Made by a program: the position numbers and the translations under genes. 36,694 bases of DNA from Akkermansia muciniphila (GTDB lineage Bacteria > Verrucomicrobiota > Verrucomicrobiia > Limisphaerales > UBA9464): the NCBI GenBank assembly GCA_945861565.1, contig CAMAUY010000049.1:1-36694 (forward strand). Reading direction: 5' to 3'. The notes beneath the pieces were generated by a model, which had not been told where the DNA came from, searched no databases, and saw nothing but the letters and a program-made list of their open reading frames with translations. Shown piece by piece: positions 24,807 through 34,976 of this stretch. Each line of letters begins with the position of its first letter. The stretch's first letter is position 1.

Positions 24807-26153
24807 TCAGAGCCCCGTGACGAGAACCGGGCGAGATCGCAGGCCGGAAGTATTGAGACTGCGAATGCGAAAGCGCGCCGATCGGGCGTCCTCGTCCGAG
24901 ATTGGCCAGTGAAACTCCGTGACCGGGTCGGCCGGGGTATCGTGATAGGTCATTCCCTGGATCAATGGACGACCGTACTTCGAATTGGGCTTCTGCGGAA
25001 GCGTCGCCGAAACCACACCATTGCGCTCAATTTCAAACCCACCCAATCCACTCTCCAAATCCGCGACGGCACTCCAACGCAACTCCATTCCGCCGGTCGG
25101 GGAACGTTCCACTCGCACCCGTTCCGGTGGGGACGGAGCAGTTGTATCCCGGATGTATCCAAATTCAATGAATTCGCTCCACGCACGGGCAAACTCTGCG
25201 TCCGGCAATCGAGACAGATGGGGAATTGCGGCTCCGCTCGGAGGCATTCGGGAAATTTCACGCGTCTGTGCATTGCCCAGCCGACCGATCGAAGAATTCA
25301 TCCGCCGCAGCGGAGACCCGAGCTTCGACGGAAGACGTTGCTTCAGGCAGGCGTCAAAAAAACGGATGGCAAGGTATCGTGAATCCCCGCATTCATGCGC
25401 CGTCTTTGGATCCACCGCCACGCCGACCCATCCCGCCTGGGCATTCCAATCCTCCATCATTCGCATCGAACCCGCCCAAGCGCCATGAAACCGCTCGTGA
25501 TTCTTTTCTTTTTCGCCGGGATTAGCCATCACCGGAACTTGCAGCGCAGCCGGTGTCCGTTCAGGCGGATGCCACCGCTCAACCGGCGCTCCAGATACCG
25601 TGCCAGATCGCAACCAGGCAGCGACCACTCGATCTGGATGGAGCAGCAACATGAGGTTGGACCAAATCCCACCCCCCGAATGCCCCCAAAGGCACCAGGG
25701 CACTCGCGTCAGTTCGGCGTGACCTGATTCGTCTGCCAAATCCGCTAGGGCACGCTGAAAAGCAGCATCCGATCCGTTCCGCGGATCACACCAGAGCGCA
25801 CAGTCACGTCCGTCGCCTGCACGGTAGGACGATCCAAGCAGGGCGCAGTTCCATTTCTCGGCCAGAGCACGCCAGTGCAGATCCTGAGCGGCGGTGACAC
25901 CTCCCAACTCCGCCCCGTTCCCACAGCCGTGCTGATGGACGATGACGCCCCGGAGAGTGCGAACTTTCGGAATCCAAAGGTAAAAATGGACATCCACGGA
26001 AAGGACCCCGTTGCCGGCAGTCCCCGAGGCGGGTGCCGCATAGAAATGAGTATAAGACGTCCCCGGATCGGCACGAAGGCGTCCGCCGGCACCCGACGAA
26101 GCCCACACGCCCAGGATTAAACAAAGGGAGAATGGGATGAAGTGAGATTTCAT
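24807..26153 (-). CDS. Secreted alpha/beta-hydrolase (esterase) with fibronectin-like tail
   Basis: From ATG 26153 the product has 448 residues with a signal peptide (HFIPFSLCLILGVWASSG). The upstream ATG at 26231 would place 26 charged residues before it. The hydrolase core shows GVIVHQHGCGNG (oxyanion region), CLWGHSGGGIWS (nucleophile Ser159 in GHSGG) and KTAHECGDSRYLAIRFFD (likely catalytic His). The C-terminal ~95 residues (PSPPERVRVERSPTGGMELRWSAV) form a fibronectin type III-like domain. Carbohydrate or acyl esterase activity is likely, the exact substrate unknown. Its upstream region holds the second copy of the dispersed repeat. Confidence 0.8.
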   Translation of the reverse strand: MKSHFIPFSLCLILGVWASSGAGGRLRADPGTSYTHFYAAPASGTAGNGVLSVDVHFYLWIPKVRTLRGVIVHQHGCGNGAELGGVTAAQDLHWRALAEKWNCALLGSSYRAGDGRDCALWCDPRNGSDAAFQRALADLADESGHAELTRVPWCLWGHSGGGIWSNLMLLLHPDRVVAAWLRSGTVSGAPVERWHPPERTPAALQVPVMANPGEKEKNHERFHGAWAGSMRMMEDWNAQAGWVGVAVDPKTAHECGDSRYLAIRFFDACLKQRLPSKLGSPLRRMNSSIGRLGNAQTREISRMPPSGAAIPHLSRLPDAEFARAWSEFIEFGYIRDTTAPSPPERVRVERSPTGGMELRWSAVADLESGLGGFEIERNGVVSATLPQKPNSKYGRPLIQGMTYHDTPADPVTEFHWPISDEDARSARFRIRSLNTSGLRSRPVLVTGL

Positions 26154-26567
26154 TGGGGGAGTAGCAGCAAGGATCCATCTTTGGCGGGAAATCGCAAAAC
26201 ACTTTCTCGGACTTTCCGGGGTGTATGACAAAGATCTTCACGAGTTCCAGCACCACCCACGTTACTCCTGCAAACGGGTCGATGCCTTGATCGGGCTCTT
26301 CCCGACCGGAGCCACGCGGTAAGATTCGCACGCGATGCCGCGAAGCAAAGCAGAGGGCTTGGTCAAGATTCATCAAAAAAAGGCTGAAAACTGAATCTTT
26401 TCAGATTTTTGTCTCACACCCGACTTTCCGGATGCAGCAGCGAGCGCTCGTCACACACCCATCCTCCGGTTGATTCATAGCCCCACCTGATCCGCTCGAA
26501 AAATTGAGATCGCGACACAAGATAAAAATCGTGTCTGCTTCATTCGACCCATCACGAACCCCCTTCA
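26154..26567. other. Divergent intergenic region with dispersed repeat copy 2
   Basis: This gap separates the esterase (minus) from the FG-GAP protein (plus). About half of it is the dispersed repeat at 26221-26425. The remaining ~140 bases before 26568 probably hold the promoter of the FG-GAP gene; no consensus stands out. Confidence 0.5.
26221..26425. repeat. Dispersed repeat, copy 2 (uninterrupted)
   Basis: This copy matches 5292-5439 and 5616-5663. The shared parts include CTTCACGAGTTCCAGCA, CGATGCCTTGATCGGGCTC and AATCTTTTCAGATTTTT. The two halves are only a few bases apart here, so it is the ancestral arrangement relative to the interrupted copy 1. Confidence 0.7.
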
Positions 26568-28934
26568 ATGAACGCCACCGGCTCCCAAACTCCCATCCCT
26601 GCAGGGCGCCTGGGACTCTTGCTGCTGATTGCCGTGGGGCTGTTGACCCTCTGGTGGATGCGGCGGCCCACACCCCCACTCCCGGCGGGAGTGCCCAGAG
26701 GTTCCCGGCCGGTTACCGAAGCCGAAGTCAAGGGGTTGCTCAGTCTCGAAGCCACCGAAGCCGCCCATGACGCACAGGTCTGGCCCCGCGTTCATGAAGC
26801 GTTGAGACACGAGGACATGCTTCATCTGATCACAGCGCGGTTGGATGAGAACGGCGGAAGTCTTCCCGTACTTACTAATCTGGGCACCGGACCCGCTTGG
26901 AACGTCGCGGCATTCCACCGGTCCGAACTGGGAGTTGCGGGCTCCCTCTTCCAACTCGACCCGGGGCAGACAACCCTGGCTGGCATTCCATGGGCAGAAT
27001 TACTGACGCAGCTCGATCAGGCCGGGTGGCGGGCAGAGCGACTGACCTTTCGCGTGATCGATCACATGCCCGGCACCGCAGGCAGTCCAACCATATCGCG
27101 GCTCGCAGTCCACGGAGGCTTCTTCCAATCGGCAATCCCCATCCGCGTGCAACTGGACGCCATAATCCGGATGGAATGGACCGCCTTGATCAGCGGCGCC
27201 GCCCAGACAGCGCCAGCCCGTTGGACACCGGAATCCGTGACCGCAATCTATCGTGAGAACACCCCACTGTTCCGTCCGGTCCTCGCGATGGATCTTAGTT
27301 CGCCGTCGGGTTCCTCATTCGTCGATCCATTGATTGCCTACGATTTCAACGGGGACGGCATTCCCGAGATCTGTCTTCCGGGTGCGGGAAAATGTTTTCG
27401 AGCGACCACGCGGGGAAACGAACTCCGCTTCACAGAACTTTCGGAGATTGGCATGGGTCCGCCCCGTTGGCCCGCAAGTTCGATTCTCGCCACGGTTGTC
27501 GCCGATCTAACGGGCGATGGATGGAACGATCTGCTTGCGACCGCCAATGACGGAGTGTGGATGGCCATCGGACGATCCAGCGGAGGGTTTGAAGTCTTCC
27601 GGCATGTCTGGACACCACCCGCTCCCCTGAAGCATCCGCAGGTGCTCACCGTCGGGGACGTGGACGGAGAGGGTGATCTGGATGTATTTCTGGGCCAGTA
27701 CAAGCTTCCGTATCAGGGCGGGCAGTTTCCCACGCCGTACTATGACGCGAACGACGGGTTTGATTCCTACCTCTTGCGAAATGACGGAACCTCCTTCACG
27801 GATATTACATCGGCGGCCGGACTGGGATCCAAACAACGTCGCCGGGTCTACAGCGCCTCTTTTGCGGATATGAATGGAGACGGCCGAGTGGATCTGTTGT
27901 TGGTGAGTGATTTCGCCGGTGCAGACCTGTTTTTGAATGAGGATGGTAAGCGATTTTCCGACCGCACGGCTGCACTGGGTGAGACGAGACATGCGTTTGG
28001 AATGGCGCATTCCCTGGGCGACTTTGATGGCGATGGGCGCCTGGATGTCTTCTTGGTGGGCATGAATTCGGCGACCGCCGGACTGCTGGATGGCCTGCAC
28101 CTGGGACGGCCCGATTTTCCCGAACATTCGGCAAAACGGGCGGCGATGACGTATGGCAATCGGATGTTACTCGGGACTGCCGCCGCTGGATTCCAGCAGG
28201 CTGCCTGGGCTGAGCAGGTGGCACACGGCGGCTGGGCCTGGGGCGTCGCCGCCTTCGATCTCGAAAATGACGGAGACCTCGACCTCTACCTGGCCAATGG
28301 CCACGAAACATTACCCAACCCCGGGGATCACGACCGTGAATTCTGGATGCACGACATCTATGTCGCGAACTCGACGAACAACACGGTCGCCGACCTATAC
28401 TTCAAATCCATTGCCAGCCGTCGGCGCGCCGATCGCCGCAGCTATGGCGGCTGGCAGAACAATATCCTCTTCCTCAATCAGGGGGGCAACCGCTATATCG
28501 ACGTCGGGCGGGCCGTGGGTGTGGGTCTCCCTGAGGATTGCCGGAATGTTCTGGCCGAGGATTTCGACGGAGATGGGCGCCTCGATCTTGCCTGCACAAC
28601 CTATGAATTGTGGCCGCAGCGACGGCAACGACTGGTGGTCTATCGGAACGAAACTCCGGGAACGGGCGCGTGGATTGGGTTTCGATTTCCACCCAGGCCC
28701 GGCGGCAAAAATCCGACGAATGCCCGGGTGATTCTCGACACGCCGCAGGGACGACAAACCCGGTGGATGACAACCGGTGATTCCTACCGTTCCCAGGCCT
28801 CTGCGTCCGTCCATTTCGGTATTGGAACAAAGGACACGGTCCTCGCCGCCGAGGTCTATTGGGCGGACGGTTCGCATACCGCACTGCCCAGGACTCCGGT
28901 GAACCACTGGCATACCGTTGAACCTTCAAACTAA
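26568..28934 (+). CDS. FG-GAP/VCBS repeat protein with ASPIC/UnbV C-terminal domain
   Basis: The 788-residue protein has a short N-terminal membrane segment (LGLLLLIAVGLLTLWWM, about 15-31). At least six calcium-binding-type FG-GAP repeats follow: DFNGDGIPE, DLTGDGWND, DVDGEGDLD, DMNGDGRVD, DFDGDGRLD (twice) and ENDGDLDLYLANG. The C-terminus (VHFGIGTKDTVLAAEVYWADG) is the ASPIC/UnbV domain found in CRTAC1-like proteins. The repeats fold as a beta-propeller, usually outside the cell. The family is abundant in PVC bacteria; its role is unknown, with carbohydrate binding or enzyme scaffolding suggested. It is convergent with the heme protein gene (23-base gap). Confidence 0.88.
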   Translation: MNATGSQTPIPAGRLGLLLLIAVGLLTLWWMRRPTPPLPAGVPRGSRPVTEAEVKGLLSLEATEAAHDAQVWPRVHEALRHEDMLHLITARLDENGGSLPVLTNLGTGPAWNVAAFHRSELGVAGSLFQLDPGQTTLAGIPWAELLTQLDQAGWRAERLTFRVIDHMPGTAGSPTISRLAVHGGFFQSAIPIRVQLDAIIRMEWTALISGAAQTAPARWTPESVTAIYRENTPLFRPVLAMDLSSPSGSSFVDPLIAYDFNGDGIPEICLPGAGKCFRATTRGNELRFTELSEIGMGPPRWPASSILATVVADLTGDGWNDLLATANDGVWMAIGRSSGGFEVFRHVWTPPAPLKHPQVLTVGDVDGEGDLDVFLGQYKLPYQGGQFPTPYYDANDGFDSYLLRNDGTSFTDITSAAGLGSKQRRRVYSASFADMNGDGRVDLLLVSDFAGADLFLNEDGKRFSDRTAALGETRHAFGMAHSLGDFDGDGRLDVFLVGMNSATAGLLDGLHLGRPDFPEHSAKRAAMTYGNRMLLGTAAAGFQQAAWAEQVAHGGWAWGVAAFDLENDGDLDLYLANGHETLPNPGDHDREFWMHDIYVANSTNNTVADLYFKSIASRRRADRRSYGGWQNNILFLNQGGNRYIDVGRAVGVGLPEDCRNVLAEDFDGDGRLDLACTTYELWPQRRQRLVVYRNETPGTGAWIGFRFPPRPGGKNPTNARVILDTPQGRQTRWMTTGDSYRSQASASVHFGIGTKDTVLAAEVYWADGSHTALPRTPVNHWHTVEPSN

Positions 28935-28957
28935 AGCTCAACCGCCGAGGAAAACCG

Positions 28958-31900
28958 TCACTTGAGTGATGCAATAAACTCCAGCAGATTGCGAATCTCC
29001 TGCCGCGTTAGGATTTCTCCGAAACCGGCAGGCATCCCGGACAACCCGCGCTCGCGCAATCGGATGTCCGCCTTTTTGAGCGTTAAAAGACCGTCCTCCG
29101 GAGAATTAAGAACCACCTCTTCCGCCGTTTCCGACTTGATGACTCCCGCGTAGAGGGCACCATTTTTCATCGCAACGAGAATGTTGTCGAAACCCAGGGA
29201 GATGACAGCATTCGGGTAGACAATGCTCTGCAGGATATATTCTCGGCTCTGACGGGTTATCAGCCGATCGAGTTCCGGCCCCACATCACCGCCCTCACCA
29301 CTCACCTTGTGGCATCGGACACAACTGACCTCAATCTTTTCGAGAAAGATCCGTCTGCCTTCGTCCGCGTTGCCTCCCACGAGACAAACAGTCCACGGCG
29401 CAAGGTTCGTTTCCCCTCCCGTCGGCAAACTCGCGTTGTACTTCGACAATGCCGATTGGACCGAGGCCGCGGACCGTTTGCCCGCCGCGTCCAGCAGATC
29501 GAGTTGTATTTCGGGCGCCACCTTACCCGCCAGCAGATCGTTCATCCAACGGGTTAAAAACTCATCAACCGCATCCCCGGCCAGCGTTCCCAAGGTCGCC
29601 AAGGCATTCTGCTTCTCAGCAACCGTGCCCCGCTCGAGCACCGCCGCTAACGGACCAACCCCATCACCCGAGCCCGTCGCCTCCGCTCCTAATCGCGTCG
29701 CCACCTTGCGAACCGCCTCCTCCGAGTCGTTGGCGGCGACTTTCAGCGTGTCGTGCAATTCGGGAGCCCACAAACTCGCGAGCGCCTCGAGGGCCTCCGC
29801 ACGGGTGGCTCCATCGGCTTGCGCCCGAGTGACGATTTCGGCCAACTGCGGGGTAACCGCGGGCAATTGCAGGCCTACAACCGCTTGAATGGCGGCCCGG
29901 CGGACCGCATTCGGTGCCTCAGCGAGAAGTCCACTGACATAGGGTCGAATCGCCCCGGACGGGATGGCCGCATCGCGAGCAAAGGCCGTCGGCCGCCACA
30001 TTCCGGTGATGCGATCGCGACCGATATTTTTCGGCCAATCTGTAAGCATTTGCAGTGCCTCAACCCGTGCGTTTTCTGAGGCGTCGCCACTCGCCGCGAA
30101 GCGAGCAAGTGCGGCGGCGGATTCCGACGTTCCCGAGCGGTAGTTGGCATTGAGCACCCGTCGGATCAGGGGATCGCCACTCGGAGGACTTTGAATCAAT
30201 GCCGCCAACTGATCCATCGCTCCCGAGATCGGTTCATCGTTGATCGCGTGCGCCACTTCATTCACCACTCGCAGACTCGAATCCGCCAGGAACGCGGTAA
30301 TTTCGGACCGCCCCTGTCGGCGCAGAGCGAGCACGGCTGCAAGACGAATGGCTTCGCTCTCGCTCTGTGCAAGTGCTGCTAGATCCGACGCCTCGGCGCA
30401 TAGGCTCAATACCATCACCCCGGCGTGCCGCAGGACCGGGTCCTGATCAGCATTTGCTTTCAACATTTCCAGCGCGGCAGGCACCGCTTCCCTCCGTCCA
30501 AGGCGGGCGAGCGCCAGAGTTCCCAGCGAACGAACCCGGGCATCCTCATCCAACGTCAAGCGAACCAATCCCTCGTACGCCTCCGAGAAACGAGCGTCCC
30601 CAAGAACTCGCGCCGCATTCGCCCGAATCTCCGGCTCGGGGTCGGCCAAAAGATTGATCAGTTCCTGTAACACCACCGTCCGCTGCGGATGGGCCGCATG
30701 CGATTGGGTGATCTGCCCCAACGCCCACAAGGCGTGCAGCCGCGCCAACAGCCCCGGACCCCGTCGGGCAACATCCAGCAGCGCCGGCCAGGGCATATCC
30801 TTGCGTGAGGCCAACTCAAACTGTGCCCCCTGCCGAACTCGCAGGTTGGCGTGCCCGAGCAGACTGATCAATTCCCCCTCCGCGCGCCGGGAAAATCCCT
30901 CCGCCAGCAACTTCTGAGCGCCCGTCACTACCGCCGATCGTCCCGCCTCGGTATGGGACATTTTATATATGCGCCCCTTGCCGTTCTGATCCCATCCCTC
31001 CACCCAGTCGAGCACATAGAACGCACTGTCCGGACCGAAGTCGCCGTCCGTCGACAGCATGCTCCAAAGGAATTTCTGGTCCTCAATCACTTCGAAACCC
31101 GCGCCTTTCGGTTTTAATTTGAAGCTCCAGACCCCACTCCCGCTCGCACTGCCCCGGAAGTCCACCAGGAAAAAAGTGCCGTCCCACGAGTCCGGAAAAC
31201 CGGTGCCCGGATAGTAGGCCAGCCCGCTCGGCCCGGAGGCTATGTTCTTGATGGGTGGAACAATGTACGCAGGCTGAGCGTCGTTTTGCGGGTGCCACAT
31301 TTTTTCTGAATTCCACGGCCCCCGGGGATTCGGCGCATTCCGCCCATCTAAGAACTGCCAGCCGATTCTCCATCCACTGTCGCCTCCTTCCACGAGATAG
31401 ACCCACCGCGCCTGATCCCCTCCATCCGAATTATTGTCGCCCGTGAAAAGATTCCCATACGCATCGAACGCCAGCTCCTGCGGATTCCGCAAGCCGTAGG
31501 CAAATACCTCGAGTTCGCTGCCGTCCGCCTGGCATCGGAAGACACACCCGGTGTCCGCATTTCCAATCTTTCTGCCGGCCTGCTCAATACTCGATCCACG
31601 ATCGCCAATGCTGAAATAGAGCCGCCCGTCCGGTCCCCAGCATAACCCATGTAAATCATGTCCCAGAAATCCCACCCGGACTCCATATCCATGATGCAAC
31701 GACCGCCGCGAATCCGCGACACCGTCGCCGTTCCCGTCCCGCAATAGCCACAGGTTGGGAATGTTCGCAAACCAGACTTGATCCCCCCGGGCGATGACTC
31801 CCGACGCGATTCCATCGAGCGGATGCATGAAGTTGTCCGCGTAGACCGTCGACCGTGTCGCCCGTCCCGCACCATCCGCATCCCACAGCAGACGCAATCG

Positions 31901-32323
31901 GTCGGAATTCCGGCTGTAATCCGCAAACTTCACCCCCAGATGCCGCCTCATCATCGCCAGCCGATCGTCCGCCGTCCGGCACGCCAGATCCTCGTCCAAC
32001 CAGTCCATGATTCCCCGAATATCGGTGACGCCGCGCGAATGCCGGAAAGTTTCGCACACGTAGATTCGTCCCTGATCGTCCGGATAGAGCGCAACCCCTT
32101 GGGCAACGTCTGGCTCGGCCGCCCACAACTCAACCTTGAACCCCGGCGGCACCTGGAATCGCTTGATCGCCTTCTCGCCCTCATCGGAGGCCGTCGCTAA
32201 GTTCGGCACGAACGGGATCCCACCGGGCGGGGTGTCCGCCGCAAGCGCCAATCCCCACGTGGCGCGAAGGACAGCCAAAACGGTGACCCAGGGGACCAGC
32301 AATCGTAAAGAAATGGACGGCAT
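28958..32323 (-). CDS. PVC-type heme-binding CxxCH protein with dehydrogenase-like propeller and HEAT repeats
   Basis: From ATG 32323 the product has 1121 residues with a signal peptide (LRLLVPWVTVLAVLRATWGLALA). The ATG at 32434 would add 37 residues without leader character. The N-terminal half is a beta-propeller of the 'membrane-bound dehydrogenase' type (IYVCETFRHSRGVTDIRG, LCWGPDGRLYFSIGDRG, LFTGDNNSDGGDQARW). The middle holds HEAT-like helices (LADPEPEIRANAARVLGDAR). The C-terminus has one c-type heme site, CVRCH (1001-1005), and a possible axial Met in GMPAGFGEIL. It probably oxidises a sugar or alcohol in the periplasm and passes electrons on through the heme; the substrate is not known. 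Such large proteins are characteristic of Planctomycetes and Verrucomicrobia. Confidence 0.9.
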   Translation of the reverse strand: MPSISLRLLVPWVTVLAVLRATWGLALAADTPPGGIPFVPNLATASDEGEKAIKRFQVPPGFKVELWAAEPDVAQGVALYPDDQGRIYVCETFRHSRGVTDIRGIMDWLDEDLACRTADDRLAMMRRHLGVKFADYSRNSDRLRLLWDADGAGRATRSTVYADNFMHPLDGIASGVIARGDQVWFANIPNLWLLRDGNGDGVADSRRSLHHGYGVRVGFLGHDLHGLCWGPDGRLYFSIGDRGSSIEQAGRKIGNADTGCVFRCQADGSELEVFAYGLRNPQELAFDAYGNLFTGDNNSDGGDQARWVYLVEGGDSGWRIGWQFLDGRNAPNPRGPWNSEKMWHPQNDAQPAYIVPPIKNIASGPSGLAYYPGTGFPDSWDGTFFLVDFRGSASGSGVWSFKLKPKGAGFEVIEDQKFLWSMLSTDGDFGPDSAFYVLDWVEGWDQNGKGRIYKMSHTEAGRSAVVTGAQKLLAEGFSRRAEGELISLLGHANLRVRQGAQFELASRKDMPWPALLDVARRGPGLLARLHALWALGQITQSHAAHPQRTVVLQELINLLADPEPEIRANAARVLGDARFSEAYEGLVRLTLDEDARVRSLGTLALARLGRREAVPAALEMLKANADQDPVLRHAGVMVLSLCAEASDLAALAQSESEAIRLAAVLALRRQGRSEITAFLADSSLRVVNEVAHAINDEPISGAMDQLAALIQSPPSGDPLIRRVLNANYRSGTSESAAALARFAASGDASENARVEALQMLTDWPKNIGRDRITGMWRPTAFARDAAIPSGAIRPYVSGLLAEAPNAVRRAAIQAVVGLQLPAVTPQLAEIVTRAQADGATRAEALEALASLWAPELHDTLKVAANDSEEAVRKVATRLGAEATGSGDGVGPLAAVLERGTVAEKQNALATLGTLAGDAVDEFLTRWMNDLLAGKVAPEIQLDLLDAAGKRSAASVQSALSKYNASLPTGGETNLAPWTVCLVGGNADEGRRIFLEKIEVSCVRCHKVSGEGGDVGPELDRLITRQSREYILQSIVYPNAVISLGFDNILVAMKNGALYAGVIKSETAEEVVLNSPEDGLLTLKKADIRLRERGLSGMPAGFGEILTRQEIRNLLEFIASLK

Positions 32324-32451
32324 AAAGCAGGGACAATATGCCGGCCGGTGCCCGATGCAAGCGAGGGAGTTGACGCCCGCGAGGGTCAAAGCCGATCGGC
32401 CGATCATACAAAGCTCCTTTCGCTTTGATGGCAAGGGACGCCCCCCCTCTT

Positions 32452-33681
32452 CTACACCGGCAGGGTGAGCCCCAATTTCGTGGCGGCCTGCATCACGTCC
32501 TTGTCTCCACGACCCGATAGATTGACGATGATGAGATGGTCCGACGGTAACTTGGGGGCTCGCTGAATTACCGCTGCAACCGCATGCGCACTTTCGAGCG
32601 CGGGAATGATTCCCTCCAGCCGCGCCAATCTTGTGAACGCTTCCAACGCTTCCCCATCCGTCGCGTAACCATACTCGACGCGGCCCTGGTCTTTCAACCA
32701 GGCGTGCTCAGGACCGACCGCCGCGTAATCGAGCCCCGCGCTCACACTGTGGGTCAGTTGGATTTGCCCAAATTCATCCTGCAGGATGTAACTTCGAGTT
32801 CCCTGCAACACCCCCAAGGACCCACCCTGGAATCGTGCCGCATGCTTTTCCGGCACGATACCTTCTCCGCCCGCTTCAACCCCCAGCATCCGGACGGAAG
32901 CATCGTTGAGAAATGGATAAAAAAGTCCGATCGCGTTGGAACCGCCCCCGACACACGCAATAAGCAGATCCGGGAGCCGCTCTTCCTGCTCCAGAATTTG
33001 ACGCCGCGCCTCATCGCCGATGACACGATGAAAATTTCGGACCATCACCGGGTACGGATGCGCCCCATAAGCTGTGCCAAGGATATAGTGCGTTGTGCGG
33101 ACGTTCGTGACCCAATCCCGCATGGCTTCGTTGACCGCCTCTTTCAGCGTCTTCTGCCCCGCATGCACGGGCACCACCGTCGCCCCCAGCATCTTCATCC
33201 GGTACACGTTGAGCGCCTGCCGTTCACAATCCACCGCGCCCATGTATATGACGCACTCGAACCCGAACATTGCCGCCGCGGTCGCCGTCGCCACACCATG
33301 CTGGCCCGCCCCCGTTTCGGCGATGATGCGCGTCTTTCCCATCCGCCGCGCAAGAAGGATCTGCCCCATCGCGTTATTGATCTTGTGGGCACCCGTATGC
33401 AGCAAGTCCTCTCGTTTGAGATAAATCTTCGCCCCGCCCAAATCGCGGGTCAGACGCTCCGCAAAATACAGCGGCGTCGGCCGCCCCACGAATTCGCGAA
33501 GATAGTAGTCGAGCTCCCGTCGAAAGGCCGGATCCGCTTGCGCTCGGAAGTACTCGTCCTCCAGCTGTTGAAGAGGATGGACAAGCGTTTCCGGCACGTA
33601 ACGCCCGCCGTAGGGCCCAAAATGGCCCGCCTTATCCGGCATGGCAGACGACGCAAACGCACCCGTGGCGATGGCACTCAT
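32452..33681 (-). CDS. trpB: Tryptophan synthase beta subunit TrpB
   Basis: The 409-residue protein is normal length for TrpB1. The PLP lysine is K100 in GAHKINNA, after [41 protein letters not shown] (phosphate-binding loop) and LSGRGDKD near the end are all typical. It condenses indole with serine to make tryptophan and normally works with TrpA. No trpA or other trp gene lies beside it: the next gene on the same strand is the heme protein, 128 bases downstream. TrpB alone can still function with free indole or a distant trpA. The first 14 residues before [16 protein letters not shown] may be extra; ATG 33642 is an alternative start. Confidence 0.96.
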   Translation of the reverse strand: MSAIATGAFASSAMPDKAGHFGPYGGRYVPETLVHPLQQLEDEYFRAQADPAFRRELDYYLREFVGRPTPLYFAERLTRDLGGAKIYLKREDLLHTGAHKINNAMGQILLARRMGKTRIIAETGAGQHGVATATAAAMFGFECVIYMGAVDCERQALNVYRMKMLGATVVPVHAGQKTLKEAVNEAMRDWVTNVRTTHYILGTAYGAHPYPVMVRNFHRVIGDEARRQILEQEERLPDLLIACVGGGSNAIGLFYPFLNDASVRMLGVEAGGEGIVPEKHAARFQGGSLGVLQGTRSYILQDEFGQIQLTHSVSAGLDYAAVGPEHAWLKDQGRVEYGYATDGEALEAFTRLARLEGIIPALESAHAVAAVIQRAPKLPSDHLIIVNLSGRGDKDVMQAATKLGLTLPV

Positions 33682-33831
33682 GGAGCGAAACTACCTCAGG
33701 TTCCCGGATCCGGAAGCCGGAAAAATCGTTTCCGCCCGCAAGGCGAGATTCCGACCCACCCCACCCGACCGCGGCCGCCGGATGCCGACCGTCAACTCCA
33801 CCCGGCCGTCAACCGCAGTTCTCCACTCGAA

Positions 33832-33870
33832 AATAGTACAATACTATTGACCGACCCCTTTGGTGGGTCG
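33832..33870. promoter_or_regulatory. Two adjacent hairpins in the trpB/oxidoreductase divergent gap
   Basis: AATAGTA/TACTATT form a 7-bp stem (33832-33848), and CGACCC/GGGTCG a 6-bp stem (33852-33857 with 33865-33870). TTGACC overlaps the first. They lie in the 266-base region between trpB (minus) and the sugar operon (plus) and may hold operators or a promoter. Confidence 0.3.
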
Positions 33871-33947
33871 ATTTGCCGTTGGACTTGGCCCGGGCCATGG
33901 ATAGCATCCCGCGCTCCCCGAACCAAAAACGGTGTTGAATCGGTAAA

Positions 33948-34976
33948 ATGAGTGATTCCAGCAAGATTCGAATCGGTGTGATCGGCTGCGGCCACTGGGG
34001 CCCCAATCACGTGCGCGTGTTCTCCCAGCTTCCGGGCTCGGAGGTCACCGCCTGCGCTGATCCCGAGGAACGACGGCGCGATTCCGTCCGCAGCCAGTTT
34101 CCCTCCGTCACCGCCTATCCCAGCCATCAGGAGTTGCTCGCCCGCGCCCCGGTTGATGCCGTCGTCATCGCCGCTCCCACCCGTTTTCACTTCGCCGTGG
34201 TCCGGGATGCCCTGCTCGCCGACAAACATGTCCTGTGTGAAAAGCCCCTCTGCCTTGTGGCCGCCGAAGCCGCGGAATTGCTCGCCCTGGCTTCCCAGCG
34301 AAAACGAATCCTCATGGTCGGCCACGTCTTTCTCTTCAACGGCGGCATCCGCAAGCTGAAGGATCTCATGCGCGCGCCCGGTGCCGGCCGCATCCATTAC
34401 CTGCGCGCCAGTCGAATGAATCTCGGACCGGTGCGATCGGACGTAAACAGTGTCTACGATCTCGCCACTCACGATCTGGCCATCTTTAACTGGCTGCTCG
34501 ATGCCGCCCCGGAATCGGTCTCCGCCGTCGGCGGCTGTTTCCTCCAACAGAAAATAGAGGACGTCGCCTTCATCTCGCTCCGCTACCCCGATAATATCCT
34601 CGCCAACGTGCAGGTCAGCTGGCTCGACCCAAAGAAACTCCGCGAGATCGTCGTGGTCACCGAGAAAAAGATGCTGACTTGGGACGACCTCGCGTCGCCG
34701 GGCCCGGTGACGATTTACGACAAGGGCATCGACCGTCCGCCCGACTATCAGGACTTCGGGCAGTTCCAACTGATCACACGTGAGGGAGATCTGACGATTC
34801 CCAAGGTGGCCTTGCAGGAGCCACTGAAGGCCCAAAACAGCTTCTTTCTCGAGGCCGTCCGCACGGGTCACCTTTCATTCAACGACGGCCCCTTCACCCT
34901 GGGTGTTCTCCGCACGCTCGAAGCCATCGCCGAATCCCTGAAGCAGGGCGGCGCCGCCGTCCCCGTAGCGAAATGA
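33948..34976 (+). CDS. Gfo/Idh/MocA oxidoreductase, WlbA/WbpB-like
   Basis: The 342-residue protein has a complete Rossmann motif (GVIGCGHWGPNHVR, 10-23) and the EKPLCL motif (98-103). The neighbouring acetyltransferase resembles WlbB/WbpD, so this gene probably encodes the WlbA/WbpB-type dehydrogenase that oxidises C3 of UDP-N-acetylglucosaminuronate, a step to 2,3-diacetamido sugars in surface polysaccharides. This rests on family and context. Its stop overlaps the next start (ATGA). The aminotransferase step (WlbC/WbpE) is not encoded within the window's trio. No export signal is seen, so it acts in the cytoplasm. Confidence 0.85.
   Translation: MSDSSKIRIGVIGCGHWGPNHVRVFSQLPGSEVTACADPEERRRDSVRSQFPSVTAYPSHQELLARAPVDAVVIAAPTRFHFAVVRDALLADKHVLCEKPLCLVAAEAAELLALASQRKRILMVGHVFLFNGGIRKLKDLMRAPGAGRIHYLRASRMNLGPVRSDVNSVYDLATHDLAIFNWLLDAAPESVSAVGGCFLQQKIEDVAFISLRYPDNILANVQVSWLDPKKLREIVVVTEKKMLTWDDLASPGPVTIYDKGIDRPPDYQDFGQFQLITREGDLTIPKVALQEPLKAQNSFFLEAVRTGHLSFNDGPFTLGVLRTLEAIAESLKQGGAAVPVAK

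Noticed and set aside
32584..33951. Open frame of 455 codons on the plus strand
   Set aside because: It mirrors trpB on the opposite strand. Its composition is rich in Arg, His and Pro, typical of a shadow frame.
33792..34871. Open frame of 359 codons on the minus strand
   Set aside because: It is antisense to the WlbA-like oxidoreductase, which has intact Rossmann and EKP motifs.
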